From IMG/VR virus record IMGVR_UViG_3300031841_003004, positions 1 to 53,364 of that record: 53,364 nucleotides of DNA. One strand, 5' to 3'. This DNA is from a virus. This document shows positions 19,057-27,489 of this stretch, piece after piece. How positions within the stretch are numbered: the stretch's first letter is position 1; every line of letters starts with the position of its first letter. The notes below the pieces were generated by a model. It was given only the letters and a program-made list of their open reading frames with translations, did not search any database and was not told where the DNA came from. The position numbers were made by a program, and so were the translations under genes.

Positions 19057-20454
19057 TCAGGTAAGCAGGACGTGCTGGTTAGCAGCGCGGGTCACGAGGT
19101 TGCACTCGGAGCGGTAGTGGAACTTAGCCTCGTCCACATCGTTCGTCGTGTAACCAAGGACACCACCACCTTCCATCCAGTGGTCGAGCTCACGACTGTA
19201 GCCGTTGGTCTCCTTGTAGTTCATCTCCAGGGCAGGGGAGTGATTGCCAGTCTTGGCATCAGCCACCGTGCGGAGCGGAACCATAGCACCCTTGAACGGC
19301 TTGTTGTCAAAGGCACCGAGCAGGGTCGGGTCGCTCAGGAGCTTCCAACCGTGCTTGTGGAAGGTGTAGCTACCTCTGGTGAAGCTCTTGAAGCCCAGCT
19401 TGACAGCCATGTCAGCGCTGTTTTGGAAGGCTCCGAACTGACCAGGAAGACCAGCGGTGGTCTGCGTAGCGATACCAGCAGCAAGCATGTCGTCGATGTT
19501 CAAGGACGTAGCCGTGTCAACGTACATAGCGTACTCCTGCGGAGCACCCTGCTTGTCGAGAGCGAAGATCAGCTCGTCGATGTCAGCAAAGCCAGCACCG
19601 TCACCGAAGCTACCCTGCGTGGTGATACCACGACGGCCAATGGCCTGGAAGTAACCCTCGGATCCCGTGATGTCCTCACCAGTTCTGAGATTGAGGTCTG
19701 CGTTGCCGTCACCGAAGTTCGTGCTTCCTTCGTCAACAGAATTAACCGTTTGACCGAGAAGCATCATCATCTCTCTCTGGTTCATGAAACGCTTACGAAC
19801 GTCCATCTCGCCCTTCACGTACCAGCGGTACTCACCGCCACCGAGGTTGATCCAGCCGATGTTCGTGGCCTGAGAACCAGTCACGCGGAAGGACTCCTTG
19901 GTGATGAAGTACGGGTTGACACGCTTGATGACCTGCGTCTCGTAGAACTCGTCGGGCTGACCCGTTCCTTGAGCGTAGATGTTGCCGATGATGGCGCAAT
20001 CCTCAGCAGCAGAACCGTCTTGGGTAATGTTGCTTCCGTCCATGCTCTTACCAGTGGTGGAGGTCAGAACAATGATTCTCTGTCCAGCCTCGGTAAGGAG
20101 AACGTCGTTGACGCGGGCAGCCTTGCCAGAAGCGAAGGCCAGCGTGCAAGTTCCGTTGTTGGGGGTGGCACCAGTAATGGTGACGCTTGCAAGCTTGTGC
20201 AGACGACCCTCCTCCCAGTACTGAACTTCGTCAGCGGTACCGCCAGAGCGAGTAGCGCCAGTCAGTTGGAGAAAACCAGTGATACCCTGATCACCGTAGG
20301 TATTCACCAAGAGGTCCCTGTTGTCAGGCTTGGTGACGTCGATAAGGTCTCCGATGGAGACATACTTTGAGGGGTCGGTCTTCAGAGCAGCCTCCAAGTT
20401 GGACGGCGTGACGTTTGCACCAACACCCGTGTTTTTGATGCTAATAGCACTCAT
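19057..20454 (-). CDS. Major capsid protein, crAss-like, 465 aa
   Basis: A 465-residue protein directly after an acidic scaffold-like gene, with the length and composition of HK97-fold capsid proteins and motifs that I associate with capsids of crAss-like and related marine phages: a Gly-rich central region (NLGGGEYRWYVKGEMDVRKRF), FNQREMMMLLGQ-like helix (MNQREMMMLLGQ), and a C-terminal half with GSYTFHKHGWKLLSDPTLLG. Arginine codons are almost all CGC or CGT, unlike the fibre genes, which fits very high expression. No TATATTTG box lies before it; it is probably read from the promoter at 21568 through the scaffold gene. Confidence 0.85.
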   Translation of the reverse strand: MSAISIKNTGVGANVTPSNLEAALKTDPSKYVSIGDLIDVTKPDNRDLLVNTYGDQGITGFLQLTGATRSGGTADEVQYWEEGRLHKLASVTITGATPNNGTCTLAFASGKAARVNDVLLTEAGQRIIVLTSTTGKSMDGSNITQDGSAAEDCAIIGNIYAQGTGQPDEFYETQVIKRVNPYFITKESFRVTGSQATNIGWINLGGGEYRWYVKGEMDVRKRFMNQREMMMLLGQTVNSVDEGSTNFGDGNADLNLRTGEDITGSEGYFQAIGRRGITTQGSFGDGAGFADIDELIFALDKQGAPQEYAMYVDTATSLNIDDMLAAGIATQTTAGLPGQFGAFQNSADMAVKLGFKSFTRGSYTFHKHGWKLLSDPTLLGAFDNKPFKGAMVPLRTVADAKTGNHSPALEMNYKETNGYSRELDHWMEGGGVLGYTTNDVDEAKFHYRSECNLVTRAANQHVLLT

Positions 20455-20476
20455 GATATTGTGTTGTTGTTATTGT

Positions 20477-21553
20477 TTAAAAAGACCAAGTGGATCCTCC
20501 TCCCAGCGCTTGTTTGAGTTGTGCTGTAAGACTATCCTCTTGGGGGATTTGCCCACCTTGATTCGGGGTCTGAGCGCTAACGTTAGCTGCTTGATTCACA
20601 ATGCCTCTTTGACCGTCTGCCATACCTTGTTTGTAGACAGCTTGAACAATCTGTTCCATATTATCGATCACGGCTCTGTGAACATTCAGCTTGTCGTAGT
20701 CCCAGTTCCCATCCCGTTGGACGTAGGGATCAAAGAACTCGTCAAGGCGAGTGTTCTTTTCCATCAACTCTGACCTGTACTGGTCGTTAAGTCCGAACGT
20801 GAAGCTGTTTCCGTTTCCAAGGTCAAATTCGACCCCATCAAGGGCTTCCGTTTCGTACTCCATCGCGTCGTACCAGTCGTCGTCAAATGGCTCATAATCC
20901 TCTTCACTCTCTTCAAATTCTGGAGCCGAGTACCTCTCTCTGAGTTCCTCAATCCCAGCCCTTGCGTTCTGAGCGTCGATTTTCATTTGCAACTCGGAAA
21001 GCCTGACCTCATCCTCTGTGTGCAGATTCGGATCAAGTTTGTACTTGCTAGACATAAGCGTAGAGATCTCCTCCTGAGACAGGTTCGGGTAATCAGACGC
21101 CATCTGCACCTGGATAGCAGTCATGTCATCCATTTCGGAAGGGTTGAGCTGCTGATAAATGAACCAGTCTTGAGGAGCCCTGCCAGTCTCTTCGACAAAC
21201 TGAGCAATAGCTTCAATTCGTTCGTCAAGCACAGTTTCCTGTTGCTGTTCCTCGAAAAGGTCGTCCAGGGACTCTAGATTTGCACCGAGCCTTTCGCTCA
21301 AGTATTCTAGAACCGCACCTTCGACCTGATCTTCGGTGTATTGTGTTTCATATTCCTGCTGAGTCTCCTCCGTTGAGGGCTCGTATTGTTCTTCGCTCAT
21401 AGAAGCGTCGAACTGTTCTTCTTCCTGTACTGGAGCTTCAGGTTGAACCTCAGGTTGAGTTTCTTGCTGAGCTGCCGCCACTTCGGATTCGTCTACAAAA
21501 GTGAAGCCAGTAGACTCCTGACCTTCCGTAGGGTTAACTTGTTGATCTTCCAT
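20477..21553 (-). CDS. Probable capsid scaffolding protein, 358 aa
   Basis: The N-terminal third is extremely acidic and Gln/Glu-rich (for example EEEQFDASMSEEQYEPSTEE), followed by helical segments and a C-terminal helix-plus-tail (SLTAQLKQALGGGSTW). Acidic helical proteins encoded just before the major capsid gene are typically scaffolds that guide head assembly and leave before packaging. It opens the head operon with a TATATTTG box 14 bases upstream. The family is not named; the scaffold call is based on composition and position. Confidence 0.7.
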   Translation of the reverse strand: MEDQQVNPTEGQESTGFTFVDESEVAAAQQETQPEVQPEAPVQEEEQFDASMSEEQYEPSTEETQQEYETQYTEDQVEGAVLEYLSERLGANLESLDDLFEEQQQETVLDERIEAIAQFVEETGRAPQDWFIYQQLNPSEMDDMTAIQVQMASDYPNLSQEEISTLMSSKYKLDPNLHTEDEVRLSELQMKIDAQNARAGIEELRERYSAPEFEESEEDYEPFDDDWYDAMEYETEALDGVEFDLGNGNSFTFGLNDQYRSELMEKNTRLDEFFDPYVQRDGNWDYDKLNVHRAVIDNMEQIVQAVYKQGMADGQRGIVNQAANVSAQTPNQGGQIPQEDSLTAQLKQALGGGSTWSF

Positions 21554-21567
21554 AAATTGAATTTTGG

Positions 21568-21575
21568 CAAATATA
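21568..21575 (-). promoter_or_regulatory. Late promoter box for scaffold-capsid operon
   Basis: Minus strand TATATTTG, 14 bases before ATG 21553. It is the only promoter box upstream of the capsid gene. Confidence 0.75.
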
Positions 21576-21583
21576 AGTGTGAA

Positions 21584-21976
21584 TTACTTACGATATCTAG
21601 CCACCTTATTGGCTATCTTCTTGGGCTGACGCACAAACTGCTTGCCCTTTTTATTACCCTCTGCCTTGGCTCTGTTGGTAGCTGCTTTCTCTGACTTGGA
21701 AAGGCTCTTCCATGCAGCGTCAGGCAAGTAGCGCTTCTTGCCCCTCGACGGCTTACCGTCAGAGGTGCGCCACTTCTGCTTACTCCACTTGCTGAGACTG
21801 TTGCTGCTAGACTTCTTGCCCTTGTACCCGCCTCCAGCTTTCTTGTATCTAGCCGTGGCGATCTGAGCCTTACGAGCAGACCACTGCCCAGCATTCCCAC
21901 CTTTGCTACCAGCCTTTACGCTGGCTACGATTCTCTTCCAGAGAGCCCCTTTGGTTTTCTTCGCTGTCTTAGCCAT
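21584..21976 (-). CDS. Basic small protein, DUF5872-like, 130 aa
   Basis: A Lys/Arg-rich protein of 130 residues with GNAGQWSARKAQIATARYKK, GGGYKGKK, KWSKQKWRTSDGK, RYLPDAAWKSLS and a KKGKQFVRQPKKIA tail. I recognise this order of motifs as that of a family of unknown function present in phages and giant viruses (DUF5872, from memory). The repeated Lys-rich, Trp-containing segments suggest nucleic-acid or polyanion binding, but no catalytic motif is visible. It overlaps the preceding gene by eight bases and ends the small-gene operon before the scaffold promoter. Confidence 0.65.
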   Translation of the reverse strand: MAKTAKKTKGALWKRIVASVKAGSKGGNAGQWSARKAQIATARYKKAGGGYKGKKSSSNSLSKWSKQKWRTSDGKPSRGKKRYLPDAAWKSLSKSEKAATNRAKAEGNKKGKQFVRQPKKIANKVARYRK

Positions 21977-22154
21977 GTGTTACAGTTTTAAACTGCGCTT
22001 TGGCTACGGCTCCTGGGTGGGGCTTGTATTCCCCAGCCATGAGATAGTACCGTCCAGACTCCTCCATCCAGTGATAACCTTTCGGAGGATCGATGCTCAC
22101 TTTCTTGTTGAGCACCTTCAGCTTACCGCCCTTCTGGTACTTAACCGCCCTCAT
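21969..22154 (-). CDS. Small basic protein with KGGK motif, 61 aa
   Basis: Starts at ATG 22154, which overlaps the previous stop as TGATG. The N-terminus MRAVKYQKGGKLKVLNKKVS belongs to a set of at least six proteins in this window that share a Lys-Tyr-Lys-x-Gly-Gly-Lys motif. A short tail, GYHWMEESGRYYLMAGEY, is followed by a flexible end. No function is known to me; the motif may be a virion-targeting or DNA-binding tag. Confidence 0.6.
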   Translation of the reverse strand: MRAVKYQKGGKLKVLNKKVSIDPPKGYHWMEESGRYYLMAGEYKPHPGAVAKAQFKTVTHG

Positions 22155-22411
22155 CAGCCGAAGTAAACGATATGGTTTCCTGCAGTAGAGTTTGCGTCTG
22201 TCCACCGACCGTAAATCGTAACCCCTGCGGGGATATTCGTTGCAGACAGGCTGGGCCAAAGGTTCGTGTCTTCAGAGGTCGTAGTGAGTCCAACACTTCC
22301 GCTGAAAGAAGTGATGGCTACGATTACTCGTCCATCTGGAGGGGTGATCGCAGTTCCAGTTGTCAGCGCACAACCCATCTGACCAAATGCGGCTTCGTCG
22401 TGGTTTCTCAT
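22154..22411 (-). CDS. Small beta-rich structural-type protein, 85 aa
   Basis: An 85-residue protein with no charged clusters, rich in Thr, Ser and Gly, containing GRVIVAITSFSG and NIPAGVTIYGRWTD, a pattern of short beta strands like those of small capsid or tail decoration proteins. It begins at an ATGA overlap with the membrane coiled-coil gene upstream. No family recognised. Confidence 0.55.
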   Translation of the reverse strand: MRNHDEAAFGQMGCALTTGTAITPPDGRVIVAITSFSGSVGLTTTSEDTNLWPSLSATNIPAGVTIYGRWTDANSTAGNHIVYFG

Positions 22412-22617
22412 GTTACTTTGTTTTTAGCAAGGAGAAGCTTGATCTCCTGTATGTCTTCCAGAAGCTGTTTTATGTTTTGCTTCAGTTCTCCGTTATCGTT
22501 TTCCAAGGCGTGAACCCTTGCTTTCAGCGTCGTATAGTCCGTCTGAAACTTGATCCACATGCCGATAAGTGAACCAACGATAGCGAGGAGCTCAAATTGA
22601 GTAAGTGTATCAATCAT
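22408..22617 (-). CDS. Single-membrane-segment coiled-coil protein (possible holin accessory), 69 aa
   Basis: The start at ATG 22617 is fixed by its ATGA overlap with the preceding stop. One hydrophobic segment (ELLAIVGSLIGMWIKF, about residues 9-24) is followed by a long heptad-patterned helix (TLKARVHALENDNGELKQNI). This layout resembles XhlA-type lysis accessories or other inner-membrane-anchored phage proteins. It is separated from the endolysin by 21 kb, so a lysis role is only a possibility. Confidence 0.55.
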   Translation of the reverse strand: MIDTLTQFELLAIVGSLIGMWIKFQTDYTTLKARVHALENDNGELKQNIKQLLEDIQEIKLLLAKNKVT

Positions 22618-22913
22618 GTGTTGCAGTTCCATTTATCCAGCGCAAGCTTCTTACGAGTTGGTTTTCCGTTGGGTTTTTTCAAGGGGCCCTTTACAGCACT
22701 CATTCGTCTGCAAAACGCTTCTCTCCTCTTAGCTTTTCTACTTCCCTTTTTAAGTTGAGACGGAGGCGTGGTTACTGCCATTTGTAGGTTACTACCAGTC
22801 TCTCTATTGTACTTAGCTATCCCAGCCTTCGTGAGGCCTCCTTTGGGGTCCTTATGTTTCCCCATTTTGAGTCGGACTCTTCCGCCTTTTTTGTAAGATT
22901 TACAGGCCTTCAT
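22614..22913 (-). CDS. Basic KGGR-motif protein with DPKGGLTKAG domain, 99 aa
   Basis: Starts at ATG 22913, five bases after a TATATTTG box. The N-terminus is MKACKSYKKGGRVRLKMGK, a member of the KGG-motif set. It continues with KDPKGGLTKAGIAKYNRETG, a middle SRKAKRREAFCRRM and NGKPTRKKLALDKWNC, which together match a widespread small phage protein family of unknown function that I cannot name with certainty. The net charge is strongly positive with three conserved-looking cysteines. Confidence 0.65.
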   Translation of the reverse strand: MKACKSYKKGGRVRLKMGKHKDPKGGLTKAGIAKYNRETGSNLQMAVTTPPSQLKKGSRKAKRREAFCRRMSAVKGPLKKPNGKPTRKKLALDKWNCNT

Positions 22914-22918
22914 GAATG

Positions 22919-22926
22919 CAAATATA
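22919..22926 (-). promoter_or_regulatory. Late promoter box
   Basis: Minus strand TATATTTG, five bases (CATTC) before ATG 22913; almost abuts the stop of the upstream gene at 22928. Confidence 0.75.
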
Positions 22927-22927
22927 A

Positions 22928-23188
22928 TCAAGCTGGCTTTACACCGTATTCACCAGCACTCAGCGTGTAAGTCTTTGTAGAATTAGTGTCAGCGCACAAG
23001 TACGTCATACTAAAGGATTCGCCAGTAGAAACCTCCAAGGTTTCGTAAGTAGCCTCGTAAGTGCCATCATCTTGATAGCAGTCCTCTAGTTCTTGCTCTA
23101 TAAATCCGAACTCCATGTTTGGGCAATTAGCGTCTGTCCAGGTTTGCTCTAGATCACTTTGCGTAGCTATGGTAACTGTTCTAATCAT
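22928..23188 (-). CDS. Small acidic protein of unknown function, 86 aa
   Basis: Starting at ATG 23188 (MIRTVTIATQSDLEQTW), which nearly overlaps the stop of the RCC1-like gene. The protein is acidic with three Cys (ANCPNMEF, EDCYQDDG, YLCADTNS) and otherwise short beta-like segments ending in YTLSAGEYGV. It may be a chaperone or cap for the receptor-binding protein encoded just before it. No family recognised. Confidence 0.5.
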   Translation of the reverse strand: MIRTVTIATQSDLEQTWTDANCPNMEFGFIEQELEDCYQDDGTYEATYETLEVSTGESFSMTYLCADTNSTKTYTLSAGEYGVKPA

Positions 23189-23189
23189 A

Positions 23190-24494
23190 TTATGTAGCTG
23201 AAGTTGCAACCAACAAGACTTCTCCTAGCGCCTGGTTGTTTTCCCTGAACGTCAACATAACCGTATTGATTCCAACGTTTATGTCATTTCCATCAAGCAT
23301 CTGATTGATACTAGACCAAACATTGCTTCCAGGTGTGTTTTTGAAGCTGGTATTACCCATAAAGAACCCAGGAGCAAGGTTTGCATCCCAGTTTGCATAC
23401 CAAGCCCCATTCTTTTTTGCGAATATGAACTCATTGCCCAGGGATGCCGTGTGCTCAATCGTGATCAAATCTTCATAGTCCGTGTCTGTGCCGATTTGCT
23501 GATAAGTTCTATCTGAATTGGCGGGTTCAATATTAAAGTAGAAGGTCGCTCTACGAGACCCGTATAGACTACCGTCCGTCTTAATTGCGTAAAGGCAAAG
23601 TCGGCTCTTCATAAATGGCTTTTCCCAGTCGGTGTCTGTGCCTATTTGTATTGGGTAGAAGCTGTCTGTCGTGTTTCCTTGTCCCAGTGCTCCATCGTTG
23701 GCATCACCGAACGCAAAGAATTTACCACTCTTGGTTACCACCGCAGAGGCGTTGTATCCGCAGCTTATCTCAGCTATTGTCTCTGTCCAGTTTGTAGTCG
23801 CATCGGACTTGACTCTAGTCCACGGCTTGGTGCTTCCGCTGGTCGTTCCTACCCCAAGTCTTCCGAAGTAATTGCTTCCTGCGGCATACAGGTATTCGCT
23901 TCCAGTGCTACCTTTTATAGCAAGACCTCCAGTGGGAAAGTTTACGTATGCGTCGATGTCAATCCAGTCTGTGTCGCTACCAAACTGAGACCACCCGTAG
24001 TTCGTGCTGTTCGTGGTTCCAGTTCCCGTGTCTGAGCTTGCTGCGAACTGAGAGCAGTTGCCGCACCACCAAAGTTCTCCATTTGTCTTAATTGCCCAAC
24101 AACCCTGATCGAAAGGAGAAAACTTCGCCACATTAGTCAGGCACTGCACAAGCTGATGCCCGTCACCATTAACAGCTCTTCCCATTCTGTTCAGGTTGGT
24201 ATACCCCATAGAATAAAGGTTGTTAGAGCTGTCTAGTGCAAACATATGCCAGTTGTTGCACTTCATTCGAACTATGTCGGTTCGAGTAGAAAGCTGGGCT
24301 TTATAAAGGCTTACCGCATGTTCCCCGTAAAACTCCTGTGCATCAGGAACTCTCGAATTGAATCCGCCACCCTCAAAGTACAAGACTCCCGTGTTAGATT
24401 CTGAAGGACCACTGCTTCCAGCGGGTACGTCCTGTCCGTTTATAGATGCGATGTTAGCCATTTGGATTCCGTTGTATTCACTTATATCTGGCAT
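23190..24494 (-). CDS. RCC1-like beta-propeller receptor-binding protein candidate, 434 aa
   Basis: Contains several repeats of the RCC1/propeller type: phrases such as FSPFDQGCWAIKTNGELWWCG, EISCGYNASAVVTKSGKFF, AFGDANDGALGQGNT and LYAIKTDGSLYGSR recur, each with the pattern of a blade (a strand, AIKTDG or similar, then a W-G or G-D turn), separated by IGTDTDWE segments. Such propellers occur at phage tail tips, where they bind surface sugars or proteins. The N-terminal 60 residues look like an anchoring part. It shares one base with the preceding fibre gene, so it probably assembles with that fibre. Confidence 0.7.
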   Translation of the reverse strand: MPDISEYNGIQMANIASINGQDVPAGSSGPSESNTGVLYFEGGGFNSRVPDAQEFYGEHAVSLYKAQLSTRTDIVRMKCNNWHMFALDSSNNLYSMGYTNLNRMGRAVNGDGHQLVQCLTNVAKFSPFDQGCWAIKTNGELWWCGNCSQFAASSDTGTGTTNSTNYGWSQFGSDTDWIDIDAYVNFPTGGLAIKGSTGSEYLYAAGSNYFGRLGVGTTSGSTKPWTRVKSDATTNWTETIAEISCGYNASAVVTKSGKFFAFGDANDGALGQGNTTDSFYPIQIGTDTDWEKPFMKSRLCLYAIKTDGSLYGSRRATFYFNIEPANSDRTYQQIGTDTDYEDLITIEHTASLGNEFIFAKKNGAWYANWDANLAPGFFMGNTSFKNTPGSNVWSSINQMLDGNDINVGINTVMLTFRENNQALGEVLLVATSAT

Positions 24495-26716
24495 TATGCA
24501 AGCTCAATGAAGTTGGGGCTTGGGTTAAAGTAGATCTGGGAAGTGCTCATGGCATACCCCACAATCCTGACTATGTCACCTGTGGTGAACGAGCTGATAT
24601 CGTTGGTTATACCACCCTCAGTAAGGCTGACGTACAAAATATCTCCAGGGGTAAAGGTGTTAGAATAGGTGATCGACCCCCTAACGAGCATGCCATCGGT
24701 CAAAGCATTTGATCCAAGGGCTATAGCCAGCATGCCTGAAGAGGTTGACTCAGCATCGGCGTCAGCGTTGACCCACCTAGCAGTAAGGGGAGACCCTGCA
24801 GCACTCATGTACCTAAGCTGTCCAAAAGACATGCTACTACCGCTTCCAATCTTGACCACCTCTCCTTCGTATGCAGTCTGATCATACGAGGTGCTGCGGG
24901 TGACGAAATCGATCGACTGCCCCTCTAAGGTCTGCTGAGTACCACCCCCACTTACCGTTGCAAAAGACAGGTTTCCACTTCCGTCCGTCTGAATGACTTG
25001 CCCATTACTTCCGTCAGTAGCTGGCAGAGTGTAAGTGACGTCAGCAGAAAGAGATCCAGGAGCCCTAAGTACAACTGCGCTCTGCCCGCTTCCGTTAAAT
25101 TCTTCCAGCCGTATGGATCCCCCGCTTTGAAGGCCGCTGTCAAACTTTACGTTACCCACCATTTCAATCGTTGATGGGCTACCTGGAGTCACCTTAAAGG
25201 CAGCGGCACCAGAGCTGTTTTCAATTTGGAAGTAAGAGGGGTTCTCTATCTCCAAGTGATATCCGCCACAGGTAATTTTTCTGTTTGCAGACAGGGTCTG
25301 GTTTGCGTCAGCCAGGGGGTCTGGAATTACAGTGTCCCCCTCCAATGCTGTTCCAGCGGTAGTGCCGAATCCTGGGAAGGACGTCTTAGCGGTATTTGCT
25401 GTAATAGCAGACGCCTGAGCCGAAGTAATGGTAGTCGTGTCACCCGCCAAGGCGGTAGTACTCGTAGTGCCGAGTTGAAGAAGAGCTGTGTCGCCTTCCA
25501 AGGCTGTTCCAGCGGTAGTACCAAACCCTGGAAAGCTCGTCTTAGCAGTGTTAGCAGTAATAGCAGAGGCTTGTGCAGACGTTATGGTTGTGGTGTCTCC
25601 TGCGAGCGCTGTGGTTGACGTAGTCCCCAGCTGGAGCGCGTCCGTGATTCCGTAGCCAGAAATAGTTGTGGGCTTTCCAGTTAAATCCCCAAATGCACCA
25701 CTAAACAAAGAAGTGTCTCCTTCCAGCGCTGTGCCCGCCGTAGTTCCAAATCCTGGGAAGGACGTCTTAGCAGAGTTCGCAGTGATTGCAAGCGCCTGAG
25801 AAGATGTGATGGTCGTTGTGTCTCCAGCCAGGGCAGTAGTAGAGGTGGTTCCAAGCTGAAGCGGCGTAGCGAACTCCATAGCCGTCCTCCCAGCATTGAC
25901 CACAAGAACCTGTCCCGAACTACCAAATCCAGACGGCGTGTCGGTAAGGCCAAGCAATGTTGAGCTTCCGCTGCCGCTGCCGCCGCTTTGATTGACGAAC
26001 TCAAGGGCTGTCGCTCCAGAGTTTACAGCAAGAACCTGACCAGCAGATCCGAGAGAAGCAGGGACTTTGTCTAGGTCCGTAATGGATAGTTCCGTTCCGC
26101 CTCCAGAACCCACATATATACCGTTTTCAGCGATAAGCCTTCCGTTTATTGTAAACTGCGGGGCTCCAAGACCAGGGTTTCCCCCTTGTACAGTAAATGC
26201 GTCCTGAGTTCCGTTTGAAAAGGCAACCTTTCCTGTTATGGTTCCTCTGTCTGCACCAGCAAGATCCTCAGCGCTTACGGTGACAGACGTCTCCCCTTGA
26301 CCAGTGCTCCTGGTTATATCAAGTTTAGCTTCGTCGTTGTCTACAACAAGCCTACCACCAAGACCACTAGTGCCAGCTTTGTTGTGAGTGAAGATGGTTT
26401 CAGAGGACTTTTCAGACAGATCGCTTCCGATGACAAACGAGTCAACTTCCTTTCTGTTCGATATAATCGCCTCTATCTTGTCTGCAACAATCCTTGGACT
26501 GTTACCAAGGGAACCTCCGTTTTTGTCCTTAAAGTTGGACGGGTCTGACCTAACAATAAGCTCAGACTTTCTCTTTATAGAAATTTGTTCCCCTACAATA
26601 GAAACAGTAATATCCCTGAATTCGTTGAGATCTATGAACTGCTGATCGTTTTTAGCGGCAGTGTTTCTTAGCTCAAGCCTCTTAGTCTCACCGTTTCTGT
26701 ATACCCTTATCTCCAT
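24494..26716 (-). CDS. Tail fibre with three near-identical 50-residue repeats, 740 aa
   Basis: The N-terminus (MEIRVYRNGETKRLELRNTA) looks like an attachment domain. The central shaft contains three copies of a repeat that begins LQLGTTSTTALAGDTTTITS and ends SFPGFGTTAGTALEGDT, at about residues 285-336, 359-410 and 413-463. The C-terminal 250 residues are a Gly/Ser-rich beta domain with SYDQTAYEGEVVKIGSG and PGDILYVSLTEGGITND, a type seen in many marine phage fibres. It is read from its own TATATTTG box 17 bases upstream and overlaps the RCC1-like gene by one base. Confidence 0.75.
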   Translation of the reverse strand: MEIRVYRNGETKRLELRNTAAKNDQQFIDLNEFRDITVSIVGEQISIKRKSELIVRSDPSNFKDKNGGSLGNSPRIVADKIEAIISNRKEVDSFVIGSDLSEKSSETIFTHNKAGTSGLGGRLVVDNDEAKLDITRSTGQGETSVTVSAEDLAGADRGTITGKVAFSNGTQDAFTVQGGNPGLGAPQFTINGRLIAENGIYVGSGGGTELSITDLDKVPASLGSAGQVLAVNSGATALEFVNQSGGSGSGSSTLLGLTDTPSGFGSSGQVLVVNAGRTAMEFATPLQLGTTSTTALAGDTTTITSSQALAITANSAKTSFPGFGTTAGTALEGDTSLFSGAFGDLTGKPTTISGYGITDALQLGTTSTTALAGDTTTITSAQASAITANTAKTSFPGFGTTAGTALEGDTALLQLGTTSTTALAGDTTTITSAQASAITANTAKTSFPGFGTTAGTALEGDTVIPDPLADANQTLSANRKITCGGYHLEIENPSYFQIENSSGAAAFKVTPGSPSTIEMVGNVKFDSGLQSGGSIRLEEFNGSGQSAVVLRAPGSLSADVTYTLPATDGSNGQVIQTDGSGNLSFATVSGGGTQQTLEGQSIDFVTRSTSYDQTAYEGEVVKIGSGSSMSFGQLRYMSAAGSPLTARWVNADADAESTSSGMLAIALGSNALTDGMLVRGSITYSNTFTPGDILYVSLTEGGITNDISSFTTGDIVRIVGYAMSTSQIYFNPSPNFIELA
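25328..25862 (-). repeat. Three in-frame tandem repeats of about 150 bp in tail fibre
   Basis: Copies at about 25328-25478, 25487-25640 and 25708-25862 encode almost the same 50 residues, yet differ at many third codon positions. The middle and last copies are separated by a 22-residue spacer (FSGAFGDLTGKPTTISGYGI). Confidence 0.8.
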
Positions 26717-26733
26717 TGTGAATCAACCTAATA

Positions 26734-26741
26734 CAAATATA
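26734..26741 (-). promoter_or_regulatory. Late promoter box for tail-fibre/RCC1 unit
   Basis: Minus strand TATATTTG, 17 bases before ATG 26716, in the 31-base gap after the preceding fibre gene. Confidence 0.7.
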
Positions 26742-26747
26742 GGTCAA

Positions 26748-27488
26748 TTACACGGCTTGAGTTGACAGGTTTCCGCTGTTGTCGACCCCCAGGCGGTACT
26801 GAGTTCCGTTGGGTGACGTGAGTATCACTTTCTGATCAAATACGACATCCTGATCAAAGACGACATCTCCGTTGACCGTGATGTCAGGATACCCTTTTAT
26901 ATTTCCCTGGACGATGTCTATCGCGCTGATCGGTGTTCCTGATCCCGAACCGTCGTCTACAGCCAACTGAACCCTACCATAAGGTCTGCCCCCTACAACG
27001 TTTTCAGTGGTTTTGACGAAAGTACCAGATTGAAACCCTATAAGGGCGCTATTGGTATTAAGGACTACAGCGCCTCCGTTGTCTATGTCACCGTTGTGTA
27101 CGAACTCTGTTGTTTCGCTATGACCAGACGTGAGGTCGGGTTTTACGAAGTCACTGATGACGTAAGAGTCGTCTGCCACAATAACGGCTGAGGGGCGATC
27201 TAAAACTCCCTGAATAGTTTGTAGCGCTCCATTAGGATTGACTACCGTCCACTGACTTGAACCAACCTCTCTAATCTTATAGGAGGTTGCCAAAGGATAG
27301 TCTTTTATGTAGTAGGCTCCTTTTGTTGCGCTATATATAGATGCTTTATTATTAGATATAGATATATCAAGGTCCCCTGGGTTTTCTGTATTTATGATAC
27401 CCTGGACATAAGTCTGCCCCTCTGACTCTCCTTCTAAATCCAAAGTAAACCTCCCGCCTAATACGTCTATTCTTAGATAGTTACTCAT
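26748..27488 (-). CDS. Tail fibre-associated protein, 246 aa
   Basis: Beta-rich 246-residue protein beginning MSNYLRIDVLGGRFTLDLEG. The C-terminus, ITVNGDVVFDQDVVFDQK followed by SPNGTQYRLGVDNSG, is a common closing segment of phage fibre and baseplate accessory proteins, where a strand repeat (VVFDQ twice) precedes a small cap. It stands in the fibre cassette with only a one-base gap to its upstream neighbour. Exact role unknown. Confidence 0.6.
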   Translation of the reverse strand: MSNYLRIDVLGGRFTLDLEGESEGQTYVQGIINTENPGDLDISISNNKASIYSATKGAYYIKDYPLATSYKIREVGSSQWTVVNPNGALQTIQGVLDRPSAVIVADDSYVISDFVKPDLTSGHSETTEFVHNGDIDNGGAVVLNTNSALIGFQSGTFVKTTENVVGGRPYGRVQLAVDDGSGSGTPISAIDIVQGNIKGYPDITVNGDVVFDQDVVFDQKVILTSPNGTQYRLGVDNSGNLSTQAV

Positions 27489-27489
27489 T

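Noticed and set aside
19072-20370. 432-codon open frame on the plus strand opposite the major capsid gene
   Set aside because: It is the antisense shadow of a clearly coding capsid gene with biased codons; its translation is Val/Ser/Leu-rich without recognisable motifs.
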